Assembly: GCA_016206275.1 (NCBI GenBank)
Contig: JACQRY010000156.1
Coordinates: 1-5,252 of the forward strand
DNA: 5,252 bases
DNA from: Nitrososphaerota archaeon
Lineage (GTDB): Archaea; Thermoproteota; Nitrososphaeria; Nitrososphaerales; JACQRY01
Direction of reading: 5' to 3'
Part shown: positions 1 through 4,801 of the stretch, piece after piece
Position numbering within the stretch: the stretch's first letter is position 1
Layout of the letters: the number at the start of each line of letters is the position of its first letter
Notes under the pieces: model-generated
Databases searched by the model: none
What the model was told of the DNA's origin: nothing
What the model saw: only the letters and a program-made list of their open reading frames with translations
Program-made: the position numbers and the translations under genes

Positions 1-1153
1 CTTCGGTCTGAGCAAGTATTCTAGCTGCTTCAAAGACCTCTGTCTGATGATACGCCACCGATCTCATGTATCCCTTGTTGATCAACAAGCAGAGTGAGGG
101 GGCCTTCCCATGATATCTTAATCCACCCGAGTGAATAGGGGGAGCAGCATACTTGTGGCCAAGAGTATACATTTTGACTAGAGGAGTCATCTCGCCTGAG
201 TCGCCATAGTCATAGGTGTATGCGCCTTTGGTCGTCGAGGGGACAGCTTTGGGCTCGCAGGCGACGAAGTCTGTGCTGGTCTTACCCTTCAGCTTGTCCA
301 TCATGAAGGGATATGCAAATCCTGCGTAGTTGGAGCCGCCTCCTATGCAGCCGCATATCACGTCAGGATAAACATCGATCATTTCGAACTGTTTCTTAGC
401 TTCCAGCCCCACGATGCTTTGATGCGTGAGCACGTGGTTGAGTAATGAGCCAAGGCAATATCTTGTCTTCTCATCCGTCAAAGTGTCTTCGATAGCCTCA
501 GTAATAGCGATGCCGAGAGAACCGTGATGCTCAGGATCTTTTTCGACAAGACTCTTGCCAAACCTCGTCTTACTGCTTGGGGACGGAATGACCTCCGCGC
601 CATAGGTTTCCATCATAACCCTTCTTCCAGGCTTCTGCTTGTAGCTGATCCTAACCATGTATACTCTGCACTTCAAGCCGAATAGGGCGCTTGACATGGC
701 TAACGCTGAGCCCCATTGACCGGCGCCAGTCTCCGTTACGACCCGCTCTATGCCTTGCTTCTTATTGTAGTACGCTTGCGCCAGAGCTGTGTTAGGCTTG
801 TGGCTTCCTGCTGGGCTCAGATATTCACATTTGTAGTAGATTTGAGCTGGGGTTTTCAGGTATGCTTCTAGGCGCTTGGCTCTTACCAGAGGAGTCGGAC
901 GCGGTAGACGCAGATATGCATCAAGTAGCTCGTCAGGTATCTTGATGAAGCGTTCTGTTGAGACTTCCTGCATAACCAGTTCTTGTGCGAAGAGTCTGAG
1001 CATCTTCGCAGGGTTGATGGGCTTCATGTCTTGGGGATCCAAATATGGATCTGGGGGCCCGGGGAGATCAGGTGAAATATTGTACCAAGAGGTAGGAATC
1101 TCATCAGGATTTAGGAAGACGGTGTGCTCCTTGGCGCTTTCGGAAACCTTCAT
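1..1153 (-). CDS. trpB2: TrpB2-type tryptophan synthase beta chain (3' end outside window)
   Basis: PLP-dependent beta subunit that joins indole and L-serine to give L-tryptophan in the cytoplasm. The 384 codons present show the whole PLP core. SHKPNTA (117-123) carries the Schiff-base lysine K119. ETGAGQWG (141-148) is the substrate carboxylate loop. GGGSN (271-275) grips the PLP phosphate. CEP (299-301) and HSGGLRYHG (341-349) also match the family. The long N-terminal extension before the core (about 85 residues, proline-rich near 27-46) and QWG in place of QHG mark the TrpB2 branch rather than TrpB1. TrpB2 proteins are usually about 430-450 residues, so some 50-65 C-terminal residues are missing at the left edge. 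The ATG at 1153 is the first start after an in-frame TGA three codons upstream and lacks a ribosome site, fitting a short-leader archaeal mRNA. No trpA is visible. TrpB2 often works without TrpA, as an indole-salvage or serine-using enzyme, so its exact role here is inferred. Confidence 0.95.
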   Translation of the reverse strand, partial: MKVSESAKEHTVFLNPDEIPTSWYNISPDLPGPPDPYLDPQDMKPINPAKMLRLFAQELVMQEVSTERFIKIPDELLDAYLRLPRPTPLVRAKRLEAYLKTPAQIYYKCEYLSPAGSHKPNTALAQAYYNKKQGIERVVTETGAGQWGSALAMSSALFGLKCRVYMVRISYKQKPGRRVMMETYGAEVIPSPSSKTRFGKSLVEKDPEHHGSLGIAITEAIEDTLTDEKTRYCLGSLLNHVLTHQSIVGLEAKKQFEMIDVYPDVICGCIGGGSNYAGFAYPFMMDKLKGKTSTDFVACEPKAVPSTTKGAYTYDYGDSGEMTPLVKMYTLGHKYAAPPIHSGGLRYHGKAPSLCLLINKGYMRSVAYHQTEVFEAARILAQTE

Positions 1154-1182
1154 TCTGAATCAGTTTTGAGCCTATACGCAAT

Positions 1183-1192
1183 CTTATATACC
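1183..1192 (+). promoter_or_regulatory. TATA box candidate for the ACT/HTH gene (shared element)
   Basis: The same CTTATATACC block reads as a TATA box on the plus strand. Its centre (about 1187) is about 30 bases before the TTG start at 1217 and about 25 before the ATG at 1212. The upstream bases are less purine-rich than on the other strand, so the BRE is weaker. One nearly symmetric TATA element may serve both genes, so the two promoters would compete for TBP. Confidence 0.4.
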
Positions 1193-1197
1193 TTCTT
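1183..1197 (-). promoter_or_regulatory. BRE + TATA box for trpB2
   Basis: Read on the minus strand this is a purine-rich AAGAAGG followed by TATATAAG, a very good archaeal BRE/TATA pair. The TATA centre is about 34 bases before the trpB2 ATG. Transcription would therefore start roughly 8 bases upstream of the ATG, giving an almost leaderless message, which fits the absence of a ribosome site. Confidence 0.6.
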
Positions 1198-1211
1198 GCA
1201 TACATATAGAC

Positions 1212-1232
1212 ATGTTTTGTGGCGTCATGTAA
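1212..1232 (+). other. Six-codon mini-ORF overlapping the ACT gene start
   Basis: An ATG at 1212 opens a six-residue frame (MFCGVM) that ends in TAA at 1230-1232. It is out of frame with the ACT/HTH gene and overlaps its first codons. It lies at the transcription start predicted from the TATA box, so a leaderless mRNA could begin on this ATG. Three explanations remain open: a regulatory mini-ORF, chance, or one T missing from the TTTT run at 1215-1218. In the last case the ATG would become the true in-frame start of the gene. Confidence 0.25.
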
Positions 1233-1720
1233 AGGATCGGTTGGCAAAGCAGCCTGAAAGACTCAGCCTTGTCCGTAAGATGGTTGAGCTGGGAATAAGG
1301 GTGAGCGAAGATGCGAGATTCTATTTAGGCGATGTTGAGGTCAGTGACACTGCCATAGCGAGATCAGTAGATATTGATCGAAGAGTGGTGAGAAGCACCG
1401 CAGAGCAGATCCTTCAAGACCCTCAGCTAAAACCCATCTTGACAAAACTCAGGCCCAGTGGCTCCAGCCTCGTCGATGTGGCTTCAGACCTAGGCTACCA
1501 AGTCATAGTGATTACAGCTGATCCCTCTAAGCCGGGTGTCATCTCGGTTGTAACCTCCATTCTGGCTGAATATGGAGTTGTAGTCAGGCAAGCGTTGGCT
1601 GATGATCCGGATTTGACCCCTGAGCCGAAGCTTACCCTCGTTTTGCAGGGAAGCGTGCCTCCCGAGGCCCTTATCAGAGCCAGATCGGTTCCCTCTGTTA
1701 GCAGTGTTACCCTCAGATAG
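1217..1720 (+). CDS. HTH + ACT-domain regulator of amino-acid metabolism (COG2061-like)
   Basis: A 167-residue protein of a family widespread in archaea, annotated as a predicted ACT-domain regulator of amino-acid metabolism. The N-terminal part is helical. Residues 42-65 read as a helix-turn-helix, with TAIARSVDIDRRVVRST at 45-61, and the conserved LRP follows at 78-80. The C-terminal ACT domain spans about 95-167. It has the ligand-loop motif ADPSKPGV (101-108) leading into the first ACT helix, then RQALADDPDLTPEPKLTL (124-141), which matches the family closely. The TTG at 1217 was chosen because a tryptophan directly after the start (MWRH) fits relatives as I remember them. A longer frame from ATG 1124 would run into trpB2 and across the promoter, and ATG 1280 would cut the first helix. 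The gene diverges from trpB2 with 63 bp between starts, so tryptophan or another amino acid is the natural ligand guess. The 3' end meets the next gene tail to tail. Confidence 0.8.
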   Translation: MWRHVKDRLAKQPERLSLVRKMVELGIRVSEDARFYLGDVEVSDTAIARSVDIDRRVVRSTAEQILQDPQLKPILTKLRPSGSSLVDVASDLGYQVIVITADPSKPGVISVVTSILAEYGVVVRQALADDPDLTPEPKLTLVLQGSVPPEALIRARSVPSVSSVTLR

Positions 1721-1721
1721 C

Positions 1722-2237
1722 TTAACGGTAGAAGTCTTTCTGCTGTGCAGAAGCCTTCAAATTAGGTTTCTTAAGTAGGCTAGAAGGAACTTTGATTCTT
1801 GAAACTGTTTGAGTGTTGATGATGTAGTAGGGATCTCCGTCAAAAGTGTACTTGTCGGTTCTAAGCACGTTTGTAACCTCAAGCTTGATTCTGAGCAGGC
1901 TTCCATCTGAAAACTCGTATATGTTCCATTGCTCTCCTCCTATCCTCTCAAAATCTATTGGCGAGACGTTGAAGTCCTTGGGGTCCGGTGAAGTTGGAGG
2001 CGGCGTCGATGGTGTACCTTTAAGATCTTTCGAACATAACGTTGAGAAAAGATTCTGGGAAAGCCAAGCATAAACCGGTTGCCCACTAGCATCATACTCA
2101 TTCATCCTAACTATCTTGGTAATCACTAGCCTCCCAAAGAGACTTGTCCCATCTTCTAGCTTATACTTTACCCAAGGCTCACTCTTTACAGAGAATTCTA
2201 TGGCCTCACCTTTACTCAGATCGTACTGGGTTTGCAA
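1722..2237 (-). CDS. Unrecognised protein with two copies of one domain
   Basis: A 171-residue, apparently soluble protein with no signal peptide or membrane helix and no function I recognise. It is an internal duplication. Residues 22-56 and 104-138 align without gaps, with 12 of 35 positions identical: W, Y, DG, two L, T, R, Y, G, P and Y. The shared pattern is W-x2-Y-x3-DG-[ST]-x-L, then a strand ending in T-x2-x-R, then Y-x3-G-x-P-x-Y. A proline-rich linker (about 75-87, TPSTPPPTSPDP) separates the copies. The alternation of hydrophobic residues around DG turns suggests small beta barrels or sheets, perhaps Sm/SH3-like; that is inference. The C-terminus is basic and polar. The start is TTG at 2237, with AGGAG 10 bases before it and an in-frame TGA 6 codons upstream of the TTG. 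An out-of-frame ATG lies 5 bases before the TTG. The stop codon lies one base from the stop of the convergent ACT gene. Confidence 0.7.
   Translation of the reverse strand: MQTQYDLSKGEAIEFSVKSEPWVKYKLEDGTSLFGRLVITKIVRMNEYDASGQPVYAWLSQNLFSTLCSKDLKGTPSTPPPTSPDPKDFNVSPIDFERIGGEQWNIYEFSDGSLLRIKLEVTNVLRTDKYTFDGDPYYIINTQTVSRIKVPSSLLKKPNLKASAQQKDFYR
1824..1928 (-). repeat. Domain copy 2 of the duplicated protein
   Basis: Encodes residues 104-138, starting WNIYEFSDGS and ending DGDPYY. It pairs gap-free with copy 1 and shares W, Y, DG, L, L, T, R, Y, G, P and Y. The likeness extends a little past both ends: an I-[ED]-F motif about 7-8 residues before the W, and a shared Q five residues after the final Y. 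The repeat is clear at protein level; I did not see strong DNA identity, so the duplication looks old. Confidence 0.7.
2070..2174 (-). repeat. Domain copy 1 of the duplicated protein
   Basis: Encodes residues 22-56, starting WVKYKLEDGT and ending SGQPVY. It differs from copy 2 in having F-G-R after the DG turn (copy 2 has R-I-K) and two extra aromatics (W58, F64) just after the core. The two copies may therefore have diverged in what they bind. Confidence 0.7.
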
Positions 2238-2247
2238 GACATTTATT

Positions 2248-2252
2248 CTCCT
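2248..2252 (-). promoter_or_regulatory. Shine-Dalgarno site of the duplicated-domain gene
   Basis: AGGAG on the minus strand, the only strong ribosome site in front of a gene in this window. It lies 10 bases before the in-frame TTG at 2237 and 5 bases before an out-of-frame ATG at 2242. The spacing to the TTG is long and to the ATG short, so the site does not settle the start by itself. Confidence 0.55.
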
Positions 2253-2286
2253 GCTTCAGACACTATTTCAACCCCTACGCTACCTC

Positions 2287-2294
2287 TAAGATAA
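2287..2294 (-). promoter_or_regulatory. Weak TATA candidate for the duplicated-domain gene
   Basis: The minus strand reads TTATCTTA preceded by GGAAAAC, which resembles a BRE. The centre is about 54 bases before the TTG, predicting a leader of about 25-30 bases. Unlike its neighbours this gene has a ribosome site, so a leadered message fits. The TATA match is imperfect. Confidence 0.3.
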
Positions 2295-2328
2295 GTTTTC
2301 CAATAATCCAGAAAGCACTTTTGTTGCG

Positions 2329-2345
2329 AAATAAAAGTAAAAGTT
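2329..2345 (-). terminator. T-rich archaeal-type terminator candidate
   Basis: On the minus strand this reads as three T tracts (CTTTT, CTTTT, ATTT) about 95 bases beyond the stop of the oxidoreductase gene. Archaeal RNA polymerase often stops at such T tracts without a hairpin. It would end the MFS-oxidoreductase transcript before the next gene on the same strand. A short GTCTT/AAGAC inverted repeat at 2369-2386 precedes it, but it is too weak to count as a stem. Confidence 0.35.
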
Positions 2346-2438
2346 AGCTACCCGTTTACTAGCTCTTGGTCTTAACTACTCAAGACTTTCCATTATTCTC
2401 TTGCAAGAATTTTCTTAATGACTAACAATCTCGAGTCG

Positions 2439-3404
2439 TTACTTTAGACTATTGATCGCCATCATGAATACGTCCTTTTTCTCGTTTTCTTTGTACGGCA
2501 AATTGGACACCCTGATGATAGGTAGCGATATTCCTCTGCTCAAGAATTTATCGAGTTTAGTTCTACACTCTTTAGGTGTCCCATAAACTGAGAAGACATC
2601 AAGCATTTCATCAGTAACCATGGATATTGCTTCATCTTTCTTTCCTTGAACATATAATGATCTCATCTTCATCGCCTCTTTCTTGAAGCTGGATTTCTCT
2701 ATGACTGGATCAAGCTCAGGGTAAGCGAAATAGAATAGAATATCCTCTTTTGCAGCCCTAGCTGCTTCTTCCCTATCGTCAGAGCACGCGTAGATTATGC
2801 TGTGCCCAATCTCTAATTTTGAATAATCCCGACGCGCCTTGTCAGCACCTTCAGCAATTCTTTCTAAGGCAAACTCTACGTATTCAGGGGTGCTGATGGA
2901 GTTTAGTATGACTCCATCTGCCAGTTCACCTGCCAATTTCAGCATCTTTGGACCTGATGATCCGAAGTATATTGGAAGATTAAGAGGTTTGGGAGACAGT
3001 TTAGGAAACTCTTTAAAACTAAAAAATTTTCCACGGTATCCGTTAGCATCATCTGATAACAGGATTCTGATAATGTCAACATATTCCTTCATCCGTTCAA
3101 CGTGAGCGGTTGATTTGATTCCAAAGTATTGCTCTGTTCTATTCCTATACCCTACTCCTAAGCCTAGGAACCCGAGTCGTGAGTCAGAAATCTCCTGTAA
3201 AGTTGCTGCACCCATCGCGATCTGGAACGGAGTTCGAGTGTAGATTGGCATTACACTAGTACCAAACTTAATCCGTCTGGTGTTGGTGGCTATTGCTGAT
3301 GCAAGGGCGAATCCATCTCTGTAGAACGATTCGGCAACTGAGATATATTCGAAACCAGCCTTCTCAGCTGCTACTGCACACTGAAGAGTGTCATTCACGG
3401 ACAT
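2439..3404 (-). CDS. LLM-class F420-type oxidoreductase (Mer-like)
   Basis: Luciferase-like monooxygenase-fold protein of the branch that includes F420-dependent methylenetetrahydromethanopterin reductase (Mer). Members transfer hydride between F420H2 (or reduced flavin) and a substrate in the cytoplasm; the substrate here is unknown. From the ATG at 3404 it is 321 residues. Landmarks are AEKAGFEYISVAES (13-26), IATNTRRIKFGTSVMPIYTRTP (38-59, the strand and cofactor-wall region), ATLQEISDSRLGFLGLGVG (67-85), PIYFGSSGPKMLKLAGELADGV (144-165, phosphate end of the barrel) and VYGTPKECRTKL (273-284) near the C-terminus. The ATG product lacks the first barrel strand that normally opens such proteins. 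That strand (VKFGL) is encoded in frame just upstream, so the true start is probably at 3443 (see the separate entry). It follows the exporter gene with almost no gap, so the two are surely cotranscribed. The pairing suggests that substrate modification is tied to export, which is inference. Confidence 0.85.
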   Translation of the reverse strand: MSVNDTLQCAVAAEKAGFEYISVAESFYRDGFALASAIATNTRRIKFGTSVMPIYTRTPFQIAMGAATLQEISDSRLGFLGLGVGYRNRTEQYFGIKSTAHVERMKEYVDIIRILLSDDANGYRGKFFSFKEFPKLSPKPLNLPIYFGSSGPKMLKLAGELADGVILNSISTPEYVEFALERIAEGADKARRDYSKLEIGHSIIYACSDDREEAARAAKEDILFYFAYPELDPVIEKSSFKKEAMKMRSLYVQGKKDEAISMVTDEMLDVFSVYGTPKECRTKLDKFLSRGISLPIIRVSNLPYKENEKKDVFMMAINSLK

Positions 3405-3443
3405 TCTGAGTACACTATAGAATGTTAATCCAAATTTGACCAG
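3405..3443 (-). other. Probable true N-terminus of the LLM oxidoreductase (CTG start?)
   Basis: Thirteen in-frame codons upstream of the ATG encode L-VKFGLTFYSVLR. VKFGL is the expected first beta strand of the LLM barrel, where relatives begin with M-K-[FI]-G-[IL]. The only start-like codon between this strand and the in-frame TGA at 3450-3452 is CTG at 3441-3443. It begins one base after the exporter's TGA (3445-3447), so re-initiation by terminating ribosomes is possible. A GTG lies 5 bases upstream of the CTG in the wrong frame. Either a rare CTG start is used or one base is missing nearby. Confidence 0.55.
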
Positions 3444-3444
3444 T

Positions 3445-4635
3445 TCACTTCACTTGTTTTCCTTTCGGATCCCGAACACCTATGATAAAAACGACTGCTA
3501 AAAACAGTACGATGACTGCGATTATCGAAAAGGTGATGAAGAAACTAGCTAACGTAGCAATTAGAATACCAGCAATTATCGGGCCGCTAGCTTCACCAAT
3601 ATCCCATATTGTTCCAAATACACCCATTGCTGCGCCTAGCCTTGCCTCTTTCGATAGATCCGCGACTAGAGCGGTTGTAGAGGGTGTAACCGTCCCAACG
3701 GAGAGCCCAAAAACTGCACTTAGAGCAAGCAACGGCACGAGGCCTACTGTTATTGGGATAACAATTAGAGTAAGAGCACCCAGAACTAGTCCGAAGACTA
3801 TAACCGCCCTCCTACCTATCTTGTCAGAAACCATGCCAGCAAACGGTTTAGCTGCTAGCATGACTATACCTTGCGCAAGGAAGAGAAGACCTATCTCACC
3901 CGCGTTAAGACCAACTCCTAAGGCATAAATAGGCAGAAATGTGGTTAATGCACCGACGGCTAGATATTGAGCAGATTCCATAGCGCTCGCAAGTACAATT
4001 GGCCTGCTCGATGCGACTTCTCTTATACCCGAACTAAACTTCTTCCATGGATTGACACTCACATCTCTTTTTTCCTCAGGAATTGAGATATTTGTACCCA
4101 CGAGCAAAGCTGCAACTCCAATGACACCAGCAATGGCGTAAGCAAGATAGAAGTTATTCATATTGAGAAACAGAATTGTTCCACCTAGAAACGGCCCAAT
4201 AGTTCTACCGATATTATCTGCTGCGCTATACCAACCTAATTTTTCACCTCGCTTTTCATTATATAATTGTGATACTGTCGCAGACGCTACAGGGCCAAAT
4301 ATGGCTGTCGCAAAACCGTGAACAAACCTTATTGCGAGAAGTTGTAATGGGTTGGTCACCAGTAAATATCCGAAGGGAACAAAGGCAAAGAAGAGTAAAC
4401 CAATTAGGAGGAGACGTCTTCTCCCATAAATGTCTGAAAGTGCGCCTGAAGGCAACTTTACAAAGATGCCCGTAACTGTAGATGCGCCAGCAATTAGTCC
4501 GAGCAATTCAGGACTGGCACCCAGACTTTTTGAGAAGATTGGTAAAAGTGGACTTCTAGCCATTGTATAGCTAAGTAATGCAATACTTGCCACAGAGCTA
4601 AGTAAAATAAACGGAGACCGAATGTTTTTGCTCAT
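3445..4635 (-). CDS. Major facilitator superfamily exporter, 12 TM, DHA1 type
   Basis: A 396-residue polytopic membrane protein that by family expels small molecules, often drugs or metabolites, using the proton gradient. About twelve hydrophobic helices are visible, with a polar central loop near 183-210 between the halves. Motif A, GALSDIYGRRRLLL (64-77), lies between helices 2 and 3, and its second-half echo, GMVSDKIGRR, is at 267-276. GRTIGPFLGG (143-152) in helix 5 resembles antiporter motif C, with a pseudo-symmetric partner, GEASGPIIAG (347-356), in helix 11. These favour drug:H+ antiport over uptake, but the substrate cannot be read. The ATG at 4635 has no ribosome site and a TATA-like element about 35 bases before it. 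The first helix starts almost at once (residues 8-25), leaving no room for a longer start. The gene appears to be the first of a two-gene operon with the LLM oxidoreductase. It is visibly AT-richer than trpB2. Confidence 0.9.
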   Translation of the reverse strand: MSKNIRSPFILLSSVASIALLSYTMARSPLLPIFSKSLGASPELLGLIAGASTVTGIFVKLPSGALSDIYGRRRLLLIGLLFFAFVPFGYLLVTNPLQLLAIRFVHGFATAIFGPVASATVSQLYNEKRGEKLGWYSAADNIGRTIGPFLGGTILFLNMNNFYLAYAIAGVIGVAALLVGTNISIPEEKRDVSVNPWKKFSSGIREVASSRPIVLASAMESAQYLAVGALTTFLPIYALGVGLNAGEIGLLFLAQGIVMLAAKPFAGMVSDKIGRRAVIVFGLVLGALTLIVIPITVGLVPLLALSAVFGLSVGTVTPSTTALVADLSKEARLGAAMGVFGTIWDIGEASGPIIAGILIATLASFFITFSIIAVIVLFLAVVFIIGVRDPKGKQVK

Positions 4636-4666
4636 TTAGCACAACACGTGCACCAAACATTTCAGC

Positions 4667-4674
4667 CTATTAAC
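4667..4674 (-). promoter_or_regulatory. TATA candidate for the MFS-LLM operon
   Basis: The minus strand reads GTTAATAG. The centre is about 35 bases before the ATG, predicting a start of transcription around 4644 and a leader of some 9 bases. No ribosome site lies in the leader. The match is moderate; no better TATA element is visible at a suitable distance. Confidence 0.35.
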
Positions 4675-4677
4675 ACA

Positions 4678-4693
4678 TTATCGCAGTTATCGC
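4678..4693. repeat. TTATCGC direct repeat, possible operator
   Basis: Two exact TTATCGC copies (4678-4684 and 4687-4693) with a 9-base period lie just upstream of the BRE/TATA position of the MFS-LLM operon. A third TATCGC is at 4757-4762, just upstream of the TATA box of the rightward gene. Their placement beside both divergent promoters fits an activator or repressor site. Seven bases is short, so chance cannot be excluded. Confidence 0.3.
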
Positions 4694-4770
4694 GTACTAA
4701 TCTTGTGCGCCCATTTTGCAAGAGTGTTCCTTTGCCTTCTTTCGGTATTTATCCCCTATCGCTGCACAGG

Positions 4771-4777
4771 CTTAAAT
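4771..4777 (+). promoter_or_regulatory. TATA box of the rightward unknown gene
   Basis: CTTAAAT with its centre 28 bases before the ATG at 4802 is the classic spacing for a leaderless archaeal mRNA. No Shine-Dalgarno sequence is present before the ATG. Among the plus-strand promoters here this has the most regular spacing. Confidence 0.6.
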
Positions 4778-4801
4778 CTCCCTTGCGGATAGCGGCGTAA
4801 C

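Noticed and set aside
876..1169. Plus-strand open frame of 97 codons
   Set aside because: It lies antisense to the conserved N-terminal part of trpB2, is serine/glycine-rich shadow sequence and lacks any promoter or ribosome site.
1124..1216. Longer start (ATG 1124) for the ACT/HTH gene
   Set aside because: It would overlap the 5' end of trpB2 and translate through the shared TATA element. The extra 31 residues do not resemble the family, whose similarity begins at the WRHVK segment.
1846..2347. Two plus-strand open frames (1846-2073 and 2144-2347)
   Set aside because: Both are antisense to the duplicated-domain gene, whose protein-level repeat proves that the minus-strand frame is the real one. 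No promoter or ribosome site is seen.
2369..2386. GTCTT/AAGAC inverted repeat as an intrinsic hairpin terminator
   Set aside because: The stem is only five pairs with an eight-base loop, and no T run follows directly. The T-rich tract at 2329-2345 is the better candidate.
2839..3105. Plus-strand open frame of 88 codons
   Set aside because: Antisense to the conserved cofactor-binding part of the LLM oxidoreductase; a shadow frame.
3482..3928. Plus-strand open frame of 148 codons
   Set aside because: Exactly antisense to the exporter's membrane helices. Its threonine/proline/alanine-rich product is what reversed hydrophobic codons give.
4269..4475. Plus-strand open frame of 68 codons
   Set aside because: Antisense to exporter helices 2-4 including motif A; a shadow frame.
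4645..4653. Overlapping CACGTG and GTGCAC palindromes as an operator
   Set aside because: Each is only six bases and they do not extend to a longer inverted repeat, so they are easily due to chance.
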